A stretch of 64,000 bases of DNA from assembly GCF_020215645.1 (NCBI RefSeq), contig NZ_CP084058.1, positions 5,394,001-5,458,000 of the forward strand, written 5' to 3'. Below, piece after piece: positions 48,839-57,294 of the stretch. The stretch is from Nonomuraea gerenzanensis. GTDB lineage: Bacteria > Actinomycetota > Actinomycetes > Streptosporangiales > Streptosporangiaceae. The translations under genes and the position numbers were made by a program. The number at the start of each line of letters is the position of its first letter. Within the stretch, counting starts at the first letter, position 1. Below the pieces are notes generated by a model. The model saw only the letters and a list, made by a program, of their open reading frames with translations. It did not search any database and was not told the origin of the DNA.

Positions 48839-49693
48839 ATGCCCACCTCGATCGTCGTCGGGTTCGACGGCTCCCGGACGGCCTGGTCGGCGCTCGACTG
48901 GGCGGCCGCGGACGCCGGCCGCAGAAGGCTGCCGCTGCGGATCGTGCACGTCCGCGAGCCCTGGTGCGCGGAGCATCCCCTGGACGCCACCACACAGGAC
49001 GACACCTTGACCGCGCGCTGCGAGCGGCTGCTCGCCGAGGCGGCGCAGCGGGCCCGCGACTCGGCGCCGGAGGCGTCGGTCTCGACGGCCCTGGTGACGG
49101 GGGCGGTGACCGAACGGCTGCGCACCGAGTCGGAGACGGCGGACACCGTGGTGGTGGGCAGCAGAGGGCTGGGCGGGTTCGCCGGGCTGGTGCTGGGCTC
49201 GGTCGGGCTGGGCTTGGCAGGGTGCGCCGGGTGCCCGGTGGTCGTGGTCAGGCGCCTGCCCCGCGCGCCCAGCGGCGAGATCGTGGTGGGCTACGACGGC
49301 TCACCCGCGGCTGACCAGGCACTGGAGTACGCGGCGGAGCAGGCCGCCGCCCGCCGGGGCCGCCTGCACGTCCTGCACGGCCTGCGCCGCCCGCCCGCCG
49401 CGCCGCATCCCGCCGGCTTCGGGCCGGTGCCCATGGATGACGGCGACGGCATCGAGCAGCGGCTGGCCGAGTGGCACGCAAGGAGTCCCGGTGCCGAGCT
49501 GACCGTGACGATGAGCTTCGATCACCCCATCGCGGCGCTGGCGGCGGCCTCCCGCACCGCCGACCTCGTCGTCGTGGGCGCGGTGGGGCTCAGCGGCGTG
49601 TCGTGCACGCGGCTGGGCTCGGTCGGTCACAGCGTCCTGCACCGGGCACACTGCCCGGTCGCCGTGGTCAGCGCGCCGACGACACCGGCCTAG
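48839..49693 (+). CDS. Universal stress protein, two Usp domains
   Basis: The 284-residue protein starts at ATG 48839 after AGGAAGAGAGCCCAGG. Domain 1 runs from SIVVGFDGSRTAWSALDWAAAD to the ATP loop GSRGLGGFAGLVLGSVGLGLAG. Domain 2 begins IVVGYDGSPAADQALEYAAEQA and ends with GAVGLSGVSCTRLGSVGHSVLHRA. The final loop lacks the usual G-2x-G spacing in part, so ATP binding in domain 2 is less certain. It is one of three Usp genes within 4.5 kb. Confidence 0.93.
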   Translation: MPTSIVVGFDGSRTAWSALDWAAADAGRRRLPLRIVHVREPWCAEHPLDATTQDDTLTARCERLLAEAAQRARDSAPEASVSTALVTGAVTERLRTESETADTVVVGSRGLGGFAGLVLGSVGLGLAGCAGCPVVVVRRLPRAPSGEIVVGYDGSPAADQALEYAAEQAAARRGRLHVLHGLRRPPAAPHPAGFGPVPMDDGDGIEQRLAEWHARSPGAELTVTMSFDHPIAALAAASRTADLVVVGAVGLSGVSCTRLGSVGHSVLHRAHCPVAVVSAPTTPA

Positions 49694-49740
49694 GAGGGGG
49701 CGCCGCCACCGCCGGGCCGTCCGGGCGGCGGTGCGCGGGA

Positions 49741-49800
49741 CAGAGCCGGACGGCCCGGCGGCCAGGGCCGCAGAGCCGGACGGCCCGGCGGCCAGGGCCG
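49741..49800 (+). repeat. Perfect 30-bp direct duplication ending in a DosR-like box
   Basis: Positions 49741-49770 and 49771-49800 are identical. The second copy supplies the GGGCCG left half of the box completed by GAAGTCCC after 49800; the first copy has only the half-site GGGCCG followed by CAGAG. Confidence 0.9.
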
Positions 49801-49808
49801 GAAGTCCC
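49795..49808 (+). promoter_or_regulatory. DosR-like box upstream of universal stress protein 3
   Basis: GGGCCGGAAGTCCC matches the island consensus. It ends 49 bp before the start at 49857 and straddles the edge of a 30-bp tandem duplication. Confidence 0.65.
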
Positions 49809-49856
49809 TGTCGGCGGGTCCGCCGGAGAGCGAGCCTGGAGACAGGAGGCGACGTC

Positions 49857-50564
49857 ATGACCCACATCGTGCTCGGCTACGACGGCTCGGACTTCTCCAT
49901 GCAGGCCCTGGACTGGGCGCTGGACGAGGCGGAGCTGAGGAAGCTGCCCCTGCTCGTCGCGCACGCCTGGCAGTGGCCCTACGGCGAGGCGGACGAGGAG
50001 GCCAAGTCCCACCTGCGCAAGGCCGCCGAGCACGTGATGTGGCACGGGGCCGACTGCGCCCGGCAGAGCAGCGCGGGCGTGCGCGTCGAGACGGATCTGT
50101 ACGAGGGCCCCGCGGCCGGACGCCTGGTCGAGCTCTCCCACGGGGCCGCGCTGATCGTGGTCGGCTCCCGGGGGCTCAGCGCGCTGCCGAGAGCGGTCGT
50201 CGGCTCGGTGGCCGGGTACGTCGCCGCCCACGCCGCCTGCCCCGTCATCGTCGTCCGCGGGGCGGGACCGCTGCCCGCCACCGCGAAGCCCGGCCCGGTC
50301 GTCGTGCCGGAGAGGGAGCCGGAGGCCCCCGTCCTGCGGTTCGCGTTCCAGGAGGCGGCCATGCGCCGGCTCGCCCTCGCCGCGCACGCGGACCTCACCG
50401 CCTGGGCGGCCGGCCATCCGGGGGTACGGATCCAGCCGATAGCCGGCCACCCCGCCGCCGGCCTCATGGTCGTCGGCCGTGAGAGCGCCGCCCGGGGCGG
50501 TGCGGCCGGTCAGCTGCTGCAGCACGCTCCCTGCCCGGTGGCGGTGGTGGGCACCGTCAGCTGA
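49857..50564 (+). CDS. Universal stress protein with shortened second domain
   Basis: The 235-residue protein starts at ATG 49857 after AGGAGGCGACGTC. Domain 1 is complete: IVLGYDGSDFSMQALDWALDEA to the loop GSRGLSALPRAVVGSVAGYVAA. Domain 2 is only about 85 residues, starts at PVVVPEREPEAPVLRFAFQEAA without the usual VGxDGS and ends GRESAARGGAAGQLLQHAPCPVAVVG, indicating internal deletion. Its stop overlaps the end of the convergent ferredoxin-like gene by 8 bp. Confidence 0.9.
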   Translation: MTHIVLGYDGSDFSMQALDWALDEAELRKLPLLVAHAWQWPYGEADEEAKSHLRKAAEHVMWHGADCARQSSAGVRVETDLYEGPAAGRLVELSHGAALIVVGSRGLSALPRAVVGSVAGYVAAHAACPVIVVRGAGPLPATAKPGPVVVPEREPEAPVLRFAFQEAAMRRLALAAHADLTAWAAGHPGVRIQPIAGHPAAGLMVVGRESAARGGAAGQLLQHAPCPVAVVGTVS

Positions 50565-50820
50565 TCTCGGGGACCAGCTCGATGGCCCCCGCCGGGCACT
50601 CCGCCACGCACAGCCCGCAGCCCTTGCAGAAGTCCAGGTCGATCTCGTACCGCAGCCCGGGCCCGAGCTTGAGCACGGCGTTGTCGGGGCAGACGCCGTA
50701 GCAGTTGTCGCACTCGAAGCAGTTGCCGCACGACAGGCAGCGGCGCGCCTCGAACAGCGCCGTCGACTCCTCCAGGCCCTGCTCCACCTCGTCGAAGGTG
50801 CTCATGTCGAAGGTGCTCAT
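50557..50820 (-). CDS. Two-[4Fe-4S] ferredoxin module, remnant of a larger GltD-like protein
   Basis: The 87-residue product begins with a duplicated MSTFD (12-bp DNA repeat). It continues with EQGLEESTALFEARRCLSCG, then NCFECDNCYGVCP and CKGCGLCVAECPAGAIE, giving two cubane cluster sets. This segment matches the C-terminal end of about 550-residue NAD(P)-binding GltD-like oxidoreductases found with actinobacterial PFOR genes; the flavin and NAD(P) domains are missing. Its start overlaps the truncated porA stop (ATGA). It could still make a free ferredoxin, but truncation of its neighbours suggests decay. Confidence 0.75.
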   Translation of the reverse strand: MSTFDMSTFDEVEQGLEESTALFEARRCLSCGNCFECDNCYGVCPDNAVLKLGPGLRYEIDLDFCKGCGLCVAECPAGAIELVPEIS

Positions 50821-51095
50821 ACGGCGTGCCAGGCCATGTAGAGCAGGCCCTGGCCGGCGGTCGCTGTGTAGGTGCGCGCGCCGGCCGCGGACGCGCCGAT
50901 GCACGCCGGCAGCGCGGCGGACTCGGACTCGACGTTGACGTACTCGCACGAGCCCAGCCGCCCGGCCCGCGTGATCCTGCTGAGCGCCTCGACGATGTGC
51001 GTCTGCGGCGAGATCGGATAGGCGCAGATCACCTCGGGCCTGCACAGCGCGACCGTCTCGGCGACGGCCGCGGAGCCTACAATCTGCCTGAGCAC
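50817..51095 (-). pseudogene. porA N-terminal fragment (2-oxoacid:ferredoxin oxidoreductase alpha)
   Basis: GTG 51095 after AAGGAGGCC begins a 92-residue product, LRQIVGSAAVAETVALCRPEVICAYPISPQTHIVEAL and on to NVESESAALPACIGASAAGARTYTATAGQGLLYM, stated here in parts. That is a clear match to the N-terminal pyrimidine-binding region of PorA. Real PorA proteins run to about 390 residues. Here the frame ends WHAV and stop right at the ferredoxin start, so the remaining three quarters are deleted and no active enzyme can form. Confidence 0.85.
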
Positions 51096-51097
51096 GG

Positions 51098-51630
51098 ACG
51101 GCCTCCTTCACCTGGGCGTAGGTCTCCGCCGCCGCGGCCGCGTCGGCCTCGGCCACCGGGCCGTGGACACATGAGGTGGATCGCCTCCCGCAGCGAGGGC
51201 AGCGACACCGCGCCGGTCAGCGCGCAGAACGCGCCGAGCAGCGCCACGTTGGGCACCGGCCTGCCGAGGTGCCGCAGCGCGATCTCCGAGGCGGGCACGG
51301 CGTGGCCGGCGAGGCCCAGGGACTCCGCCGGCCGGCTGGAGTTGATCAGTACGAGGCCGCGCGGGCGCAGCCCGGCCAGCACGCCGGCCTGCCGGAGCAG
51401 GGCGACGTCCTGGATGATGACGGCGTCCGGAGCGCTGATCGGCTCGCGACGCGGATCGGCCTGTCGGAGATCCGGCAGAACGCGACCACGGGCGCGCCCG
51501 TCCGTTCCGACCCGAAGGTCGGGAACGCCTGCGCCCACGCGCCCTCCTGGAACGCGGCCATCGACAGCAGCTCGGCCGCGGTGACGACGCCTTGGCTGCC
51601 CCGGCCGTGCATGCGCGTCTGGTACTCCAT
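51098..51630 (-). pseudogene. porG (2-oxoacid:ferredoxin oxidoreductase gamma) with frameshifts
   Basis: ATG 51630 opens [20 protein letters not shown] and [25 protein letters not shown] in one frame. The coding sense then moves to a second frame ([38 protein letters not shown]) and finally a third (VAEADAAAAAETYAQVKEAVR). Together they cover a complete PorG of about 175 residues, broken by two frameshifts near 51450 and 51170. It is followed by porA and the ferredoxin piece. Two DosR-like boxes lie upstream. Confidence 0.85.
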
Positions 51631-51666
51631 GCTCCGGAGGTAACCCGGCCACGGTGGCCGGCTGGA

Positions 51667-51701
51667 GGGCCGAACGTCCCGGCCGCGGGGACTTTCGGCC
51701 C
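51667..51701. promoter_or_regulatory. Paired DosR-like boxes between por and pnt remnants
   Basis: GGGCCGAACGTCCC (51667-51680) and GGGACTTTCGGCCC (51688-51701) lie 21 bp apart, two helical turns, between divergent starts at 51630 and 51765. They are the clearest pair in the window and match the mycobacterial DosR core in both arms. Confidence 0.75.
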
Positions 51702-51764
51702 TCATCGCGCCGCACTCCCCGGCAGGACGCTCGAAGGCAGGCAACCACGAGAGAGGGGCGGCTC

Positions 51765-52056
51765 ATGCTCAGCATCGGGATCGTCAAGGAGAGCGCCTCG
51801 GGAGAACGCAGGGTCGCGATCACGCCGGAGCTGGTGCCGCGCCTGCTCGCCGCGGGTCTCACCGTGTCGGTGGAGGCCGGGGCGGGAGCCGCCGCCCGAT
51901 TCCCCGACGGCGCCTACGGCGACGCGGGCGCCCGGATCGTCAGCGCCGGCGAGCTGTACGACACGGCGGACATCATCGCCTGCGTGCACCGCCCGCCCGT
52001 CTCCCGGCTGCGCAGGGGACAGCTCGTCGTCGGGCTGCTGCACCCGACCCCGCCTA
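51765..52056 (+). pseudogene. pntA-like N-terminal fragment (NAD(P) transhydrogenase alpha)
   Basis: ATG 51765 opens MLSIGIVKESASGERRVAIT and continues through AGLTVSVEAGAGAAARFPDGAYGDAG and GQLVVGLLHPTP. This is the first lobe of the AlaDH/PntA fold; PntA is more likely than alanine dehydrogenase from the SGERRVAITPE start. After about 96 residues the similarity ends at a junction with a hydrolase gene in another frame, so the NAD domain is absent. Confidence 0.8.
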
Positions 52057-52771
52057 CACCGGGGAGCTGGCGGCACGGGGCCCCAACCGGCTGCTGCTGC
52101 ACCGGTTCGTCGAGCGGGTCACCGGTCCGCCGGTCATTCTCATGGGCAACTCGATGGGCGGCATGATCTCGTTGCTGGAGGCGGCGGCACATCCCGAGGC
52201 GGTGGCGGGCCTGGTGCTGCTCGACGCGGCGGCCCCCTTCGTGCCCGCGCTGCCCGATCCGGCGGTCGCCGCCCTGTTCACGGCCTACGCCCTGCCCTGG
52301 GCCGGCCGGATCGCGCGGGCCCGCCGCAGTGCGATGCCGGCCGAGACCCTGGTCGGGCTCATGCTGAGACTGTGCTGCGTGGATCCGGCGCGGGTGCCGC
52401 CCGAGGTCGTCGCCGAGCACGTCCGCATGGCCCGGCACCGGGGCGAGAGGGACGCCGCCGGTGAAGACCTGGTGCGGGCCGCACGGTCCGTCCTGCGGAC
52501 CGCGGCCGGACCGGCGTACCGGGCGGCGGTCGGCGCCGTCCGCGCGCCCGCGCTGCTCGTGCACGGGCAGCGCGACCGGCTGGTGCCCGTCGCGGCCTCC
52601 GGCGCGCTGGCCCGGCGGCACCCCACTTGGCCCCTTGAGGTGCTGCTCGGCGTGGGGCACCTCCCTCAGCTGGAGGCGCCGCACGAGACGGCCGAGGCCG
52701 TCCTGCGCTGGCTCCGCGCGACCCGCCACGCCACGTCGGCCGCCGCGCACCCGCTCGCCGACCACGCGTGA
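52046..52771 (+). pseudogene. Alpha/beta hydrolase, N-terminally truncated
   Basis: From about 52046 the frame reads YTGELAARGPNRLLLHRFVE, then nucleophile elbow MGNSMGGM, and continues to LLVHGQRDRLVPVAA (acid Asp) and LGVGHLPQLEAPHE (catalytic His). The first 60-80 residues, including the oxyanion HG region, are missing and replaced by the pntA fragment in a different frame. The first in-frame ATG, 52142, is inside the elbow, so a folded enzyme is unlikely. Confidence 0.75.
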
Positions 52772-52791
52772 CGGGCCCGTGCCAGGGGTGA

Positions 52792-52805
52792 GGGACGAAC
52801 GTCCC
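52792..52805 (+). promoter_or_regulatory. DosR-like box upstream of the DUF1918-WS/DGAT operon
   Basis: GGGACGAACGTCCC has perfect arms and a near-palindromic centre. It lies 101 bp before the DUF1918 gene start. Confidence 0.7.
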
Positions 52806-52905
52806 ACGCCTTACGGACCTGTGGCACTGCCACGGCCGGAACAGCGGCCGGAGGCTGGAAACGGGATGAGACCGTCCCGCTCGCGACACGGACGAGGAGC
52901 CCGTC

Positions 52906-53097
52906 ATGAAGGCGACCATCGGCGATCGGCTGGTCTTGGAGTGCGCGGACAGTGCCGCCGGGCGAAGGGAGGGCCTCGTCGTGCGCGTGGAGCACGCCGA
53001 CGGCTCGCCGCCGTACCTGGTGCGCTGGCTGGACACCGGGCGGGAGTCCCTCGTCTTCCCCGGGCGCGACGCCCGCGTCGTGGCGGGCGTGCGATGA
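52906..53097 (+). CDS. DUF1918 domain-containing protein
   Basis: The 63-residue protein starts at ATG 52906 (MKATIGDRLVLECADSAAGR) and ends with YLVRWLDTGRESLVFPGRDARVV, the SH3-like beta fold of DUF1918. Such proteins are frequent single-domain members of DosR-type regulons in actinomycetes; the function is unknown. Its stop overlaps the start of the second wax ester synthase gene (ATGA). Confidence 0.88.
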   Translation: MKATIGDRLVLECADSAAGRREGLVVRVEHADGSPPYLVRWLDTGRESLVFPGRDARVVAGVR

Positions 53098-54503
53098 ACG
53101 GCTCCCGCCACCCGCGCGTGGACCGCGCCAGCCCTTCGGACCTGGCCCTGCTGGCCATGGGCACGAACACCTCGCTGCCGCAGCGGGCGGGCGCCGTCCT
53201 GGTGCTGGATCCGGGACCGGCGTTCGACGTGGCGGCGGCCACGGCGCTGCTGGCGGACTGGGCCCGGTCCGTGCCGCGGCTGAGGCAGCGGCTGACGCGC
53301 GTGCCCTTCGGCTGCGGCCGTCCTGTGTGGGTGGACGATCCGCGCTTCGACCTCCACCTGCACGTACGGGAGCGCCGGTGCCCCGCCCCCGGTGACGAAC
53401 GGGCGCTGCTGGACGTGGCCGCCGCCGTGCTGACCGGCCCGTTACCGCCCTCCCGGTGGACCGCGGTGTTCGTCACGGGGCTGAGCGACGGAGCCGTGGC
53501 CCTGATCGTCGCCCTCGACCACGTGCTCGCCGACGGGATCGGCGGGCTGGCCCTGCTCGCCGGGCTCGCCGGCCGGCCGTCCCATGCCCCTCGAAGGTTC
53601 CCGCAGCCCCCGCCGTCCCTGAGCCGCCTGGCCGCCGAGGCCCTCGCCGGACGGGTCCATGCGCTCGGCCGCACGCGCGCCTGCTGGCGGGACGCCAGGA
53701 AGGCGATGGCCGCGGCCGGCGGGATGCGGCCCGAGCCCGTCGCTCCCTGCTCGCTGCTGCGGCCGACCGGCCCCCGCCGCACGTTCGCCGTCGTGCGGAC
53801 GGAGCTGGCCGCCGTGCGCGCCGCCGCCCACCGTCACGGCTGCACCGTCAACGACGCCCTGCTGGCGGCGGTCACCGGCGCCCTGCGCAGGACGCTGGAA
53901 CGGCGCGGCGAGAAGGTGGCGGAGCTGTCGGTCTCGGTGCCGGTCTCGGCCCGCCGCAGCACCACCGCCGGTGACCTCGGCAACCGCTTCGGCGTGCTGA
54001 TCGCCGCCCTGCCCGTCACCGGCCCTGCCGGGCGGCGGATGCGGATCATCGGCTCCTTGCTGGCGGAGCGCAAGGCAGCCGCCGCGCAGGCCTCCGCGGC
54101 GGGCCTGTTCGGCCCGCTGTTCCGGGTGCTGGCCGCAGTCCGGCTCTACGGCCGGTACCTGCGCCGCCAGCGCCGCATCCACACCCTGGTCAGCAACGTA
54201 CGCGGCCCCGACCATCTGCTGGCCTTCGCGGGGGCCGCCATCCGCCGGGTGATCCCCGTGGCGGTCGCCGAGAACGGCAACGTGACGGTGAGCTTCGAGA
54301 TCCTCTCCTACGCGGGCACGCTCACCATCACCCTCATCGCCGACCCTGAAGGCGTTCCCGACCTGGACGACCTGGTGGCCGACCTGCGCGAGGAGCTCGC
54401 CATGGTCACGGCAGGGGAGCCGGCGCGCGGCACCGCCACCAGCCACGGGCGAACGGCGGCGGACCCGAGGACCAAAGGCACTGCCCGCGCCGGTCCCCGG
54501 TGA
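53094..54503 (+). CDS. WS/DGAT-type acyltransferase with altered HHxxxDG motif
   Basis: The 469-residue protein aligns by eye with wax ester synthases: GRPVWVDDPRFDLHLHVRER at the start, NDALLAAVTGALRRTLERRGE, SVPVSARR and LVSNVRGPDHLLAF. The catalytic motif reads LDHVLADGIGG, so the first His of HHxxxDG is Asp while the presumed catalytic second His is retained. ATG 53094 overlaps the DUF1918 stop. A DosR-like box precedes the pair. It may esterify a different acceptor or have reduced activity. Confidence 0.88.
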   Translation: MNGSRHPRVDRASPSDLALLAMGTNTSLPQRAGAVLVLDPGPAFDVAAATALLADWARSVPRLRQRLTRVPFGCGRPVWVDDPRFDLHLHVRERRCPAPGDERALLDVAAAVLTGPLPPSRWTAVFVTGLSDGAVALIVALDHVLADGIGGLALLAGLAGRPSHAPRRFPQPPPSLSRLAAEALAGRVHALGRTRACWRDARKAMAAAGGMRPEPVAPCSLLRPTGPRRTFAVVRTELAAVRAAAHRHGCTVNDALLAAVTGALRRTLERRGEKVAELSVSVPVSARRSTTAGDLGNRFGVLIAALPVTGPAGRRMRIIGSLLAERKAAAAQASAAGLFGPLFRVLAAVRLYGRYLRRQRRIHTLVSNVRGPDHLLAFAGAAIRRVIPVAVAENGNVTVSFEILSYAGTLTITLIADPEGVPDLDDLVADLREELAMVTAGEPARGTATSHGRTAADPRTKGTARAGPR

Positions 54504-54532
54504 GGACGCTCGAGGGGAAAGGAGATGGCACG

Positions 54533-54904
54533 ATGAGACTGACTTGGAAAGACGCCCTCGCGACAGCGGTCGCCGGCGCGAACGTCGCCATCTACGCCGC
54601 CTTCACCACGGGCACGGACCTGGCGATCATCGACAGCGTGCGCGGCGCCAGCGGCGCCATCCTGCTGCTGGGGCTGGCGGGCGGCTGCGCGCTGAGCGCG
54701 CCCCCTGAGGAGTACCGGCACCTGAGCTGGTACGCGGGCGTCATGAGCACGCTCGGCGGCCTCGCGCTCCTCGCGGGCGCGCTCGGGCTCATCATGGCGA
54801 GCGAACTCGCCCTCACGGTGTTGTTCTCCAGCACCATCGCGCTGTGGCTCATCGCCACCCTGCGCCACGCCCTGGCTCCGGCGAAGACGGAGGTGCTCAG
54901 GTGA
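54533..54904 (+). CDS. Small integral membrane protein
   Basis: The 123-residue protein starts at ATG 54533 after GAAAGGAGATGGCACG. Four hydrophobic helices are visible: LATAVAGANVAIYAAF, ASGAILLLGLAGGCAL, WYAGVMSTLGGLALLAGALGLIMA and LTVLFSSTIALWLIATL. I do not recognise a named family. It follows the WS/DGAT gene by 29 bp and is probably in the same transcript. Confidence 0.75.
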   Translation: MRLTWKDALATAVAGANVAIYAAFTTGTDLAIIDSVRGASGAILLLGLAGGCALSAPPEEYRHLSWYAGVMSTLGGLALLAGALGLIMASELALTVLFSSTIALWLIATLRHALAPAKTEVLR

Positions 54905-55379
54905 AGGACGGCCTCCGGGCCGTCCAGGCGCGCACGAAGCGAACACCCGCCGAGGCGCGAGAGCAGCCTCACCCCGCTCCGGCGGCTACGCGGTGGCCGT
55001 GACCGGCAGTCACGAAAGGCGAGGGCGGCCACCATGGCGAGCCCCGCCGGCCGGGAAGAGGCCACTCACTCGGCGGGTGTTCCACACGGCTGTATCTCCG
55101 GTGCCTGACAGGGCCTCCCGGGACGAGAACCAACGGGCCCGCCGTTCGGGACATTCGGCGCTGCCGCCGTCGTTCGCGGACGTCGTGCGGCCGCGACGAC
55201 CGCACCGCCGTCCCGCCGCGGTGACGTGCCCCGGCGCCCCAGACCCTAGGGTCTTCACCTAGACGTTCCCCGAGGCGGGTACCGGTCCACCGGGCAACAA
55301 TCGGTGGCGCAGCGGGGGACCCGTGAGAACTCCGGCACGCCGCTGCGTTCCACAGCGTCTTCAGGAGGGGAACCACGCC
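54905..55379. other. Intergenic region with a 14-bp palindrome and no supported gene
   Basis: No frame here has both a ribosome site and coding character. The region contains a weak DosR-like sequence, GGGACATTCGGCGC at 55148-55161, and the perfect palindrome at 55241-55254, and must hold the peroxidase promoter. Confidence 0.5.
55241..55254 (+). promoter_or_regulatory. Perfect 14-bp palindrome upstream of the peroxidase gene
   Basis: AGACCCTAGGGTCT is an exact inverted repeat 125 bp before the peroxidase start. Its symmetry and position suggest a dimeric regulator site. Confidence 0.5.
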
Positions 55380-57041
55380 ATGGAACGTCACCAGCGCACC
55401 GAGTACTACATCGTGAACGAGGGGGTGTATTACTACGACCAGGGCAAGCCCATCTGCGAGATTCCGTCCACCCGGGACGAGATGAGGCGCTTCCGCTTCT
55501 CCCGCCTGTTTCCGCGCAACCTCTCGGCGACCGATCGCAGCGTGCCCGAGGTGTCACCGGAGCTCGCGGCGAAACTCGCGGACGCGATGACCCTGCCGCC
55601 CGCCGAACAGAGCATCCCCGACCAGCCCGACAGCGATATCCCTGCCGGTTACACCTACGTGGGCCAGTTCGTGGACCACGACCTGACCGCCGACCGTACC
55701 CGGGTGTCACTGGGCACGCAGATCAACATCGAGGATCTCCTGCAGGGCCGTTCCCCGGCGCTCGATCTGGACTGCCTCTACGGGCTCGGCCCCGACCACC
55801 CCGACAGCGCCATGTTCTACCAGCGGGACCGGGCACGGTTGCTCATGGGCAGGACGTCGGCCGTGCCGGGCCTGGACGCGCAGGACGGCTTCGACCTGCC
55901 TCGCCTGCCGTTCCTGACCGCACTGCCGGGCACCGCGCTCATCCCGGACCACCGCAACGACGAGAACCTCGCGGTCGCGCAGGTGCACCTGGCCTTCATC
56001 CGCTTCCACAACAAGGTCATCGCCGATCTCGGCGAGGTGGGCACGCCCAGCGTCACGCTCTTCGAGAAGGCGCGCGAACTGGTGGTGAAGCACTACCAGT
56101 GGATGTTGCGCCACGACTTCCTGCCGAGGATCGTCAAGCGCTCGATCGTCGACGACGTCTTCACCAACGGCCGCCGGTTCTTCGAGGCGCCCGGCTACAT
56201 CAAGCCCGGCGACACGCCCACCATGCCCGTGGAGTTCTCGGTGGCGGCCTTCCGCCTGGGGCACAGCATGATCAGAGGCGGGTACGAGTGGAACGCGTTC
56301 TTCAACTTCAGGGGTGCCCGCCCGCCCGAGGGCAAGCGCATAGGGCCGGGAAGCCTGGAGCTCCTGTTCGACTTCTCCGGTACCAGCGGCTCCCGCATCG
56401 GGCCGCTCACCTCGACCAACCCGCTTCCGTCCAACTGGATCGCCGACTTCCGCCGGCTGTTCAGGCTCACTGACGTGCCCGGCGGCGACCCCGGACTGGC
56501 AGCGCCCGCCGACGGGTTCAACGTCGCCAAGCGCATCGACACCCGGCTCGTCGAGCCGCTCAGGGAGCTGCCGGAAGGCGCCATCGGCGCGCCTCCGGGC
56601 GAGAGCGTCGAGCCCATCGCCCGCAACCTGGCCTTCCGCAACTTCATGCGGGCCGGCATGGTCAGCCTGGCGAGCGGCCAGCAGGCGGCGAAGTTCCTGC
56701 AGGTGCCCCAGCTGGCGGACAAGGACATCCTGGACGGGAACGGCGCCGGCGCGAACTTCCGCACGCTCTCGGCCGAGGAGCAGGACGTCCTGGTCAAGAA
56801 CACCCCGCTGTGGCTCTACGTCCTGCGTGAGGCGGAGCTCCATGGAGGCATCCTGGACGAGGTCGGCGGCCGGATCGTGGCCGAGGTGTTCCACCGCGCC
56901 ATGGAGGGCAGCCGCTACTCCATCGTCACGGACCCGTCCTTCAGACCCACCCTGGGCCCCGAGCCCGGCTCCTTCGGCATGCCGCACCTCCTGCTGTACG
57001 CCTTCGAGGGCAGAGCAGACCGGCTGGCACCGGCGCAGTAG
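55380..57041 (+). CDS. Animal-type haem peroxidase family protein
   Basis: The 553-residue protein starts at ATG 55380 after AGGAGGGGAACCACGCC. The distal haem site is GQFVDHDLTADR (residues near 98-109), the conserved RNDENLAVAQVHLAFIRFHNKV follows near 200, and the proximal His is in FRLGHSMIRGGY near 300. This is the peroxidase-cyclooxygenase superfamily, bacterial type. There is no signal peptide, so it is probably cytoplasmic unless exported otherwise. It oxidises halides or organic substrates with H2O2; the substrate is unknown. Confidence 0.93.
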   Translation: MERHQRTEYYIVNEGVYYYDQGKPICEIPSTRDEMRRFRFSRLFPRNLSATDRSVPEVSPELAAKLADAMTLPPAEQSIPDQPDSDIPAGYTYVGQFVDHDLTADRTRVSLGTQINIEDLLQGRSPALDLDCLYGLGPDHPDSAMFYQRDRARLLMGRTSAVPGLDAQDGFDLPRLPFLTALPGTALIPDHRNDENLAVAQVHLAFIRFHNKVIADLGEVGTPSVTLFEKARELVVKHYQWMLRHDFLPRIVKRSIVDDVFTNGRRFFEAPGYIKPGDTPTMPVEFSVAAFRLGHSMIRGGYEWNAFFNFRGARPPEGKRIGPGSLELLFDFSGTSGSRIGPLTSTNPLPSNWIADFRRLFRLTDVPGGDPGLAAPADGFNVAKRIDTRLVEPLRELPEGAIGAPPGESVEPIARNLAFRNFMRAGMVSLASGQQAAKFLQVPQLADKDILDGNGAGANFRTLSAEEQDVLVKNTPLWLYVLREAELHGGILDEVGGRIVAEVFHRAMEGSRYSIVTDPSFRPTLGPEPGSFGMPHLLLYAFEGRADRLAPAQ

Positions 57042-57294
57042 GCGCCGGCCCGGCCACCGGGGTCCGTACCGGCCGGCGGCAGGACGTGCTCCCCGGCTCT
57101 CCGCCGTCAGCCGGCGCTGCGCTTCGCCGTCCAGGTGAGGCGCAGCGTGCTCGTCCCCGGGCCCGCACGGCGCTTCACCGCGAAGCTGACCGATGTTCAC
57201 CAGGTCAGTAGAGCGTTACTTTTCTGGCGCGTGATGCGGGAAGAGGCTGGGGTCGCACGCATCGACGCCGGTGAGAATCCCGCAGGAGGATGGC

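Noticed and set aside
55148-55161. GGGACATTCGGCGC as a further DosR-like box
   Set aside because: Two core mismatches and 219 bp from the next start; kept only as a weak note.
55010-55258. 82-codon minus-strand frame in the gap before the peroxidase
   Set aside because: No ribosome site, mixed composition and no similarity I can recall.
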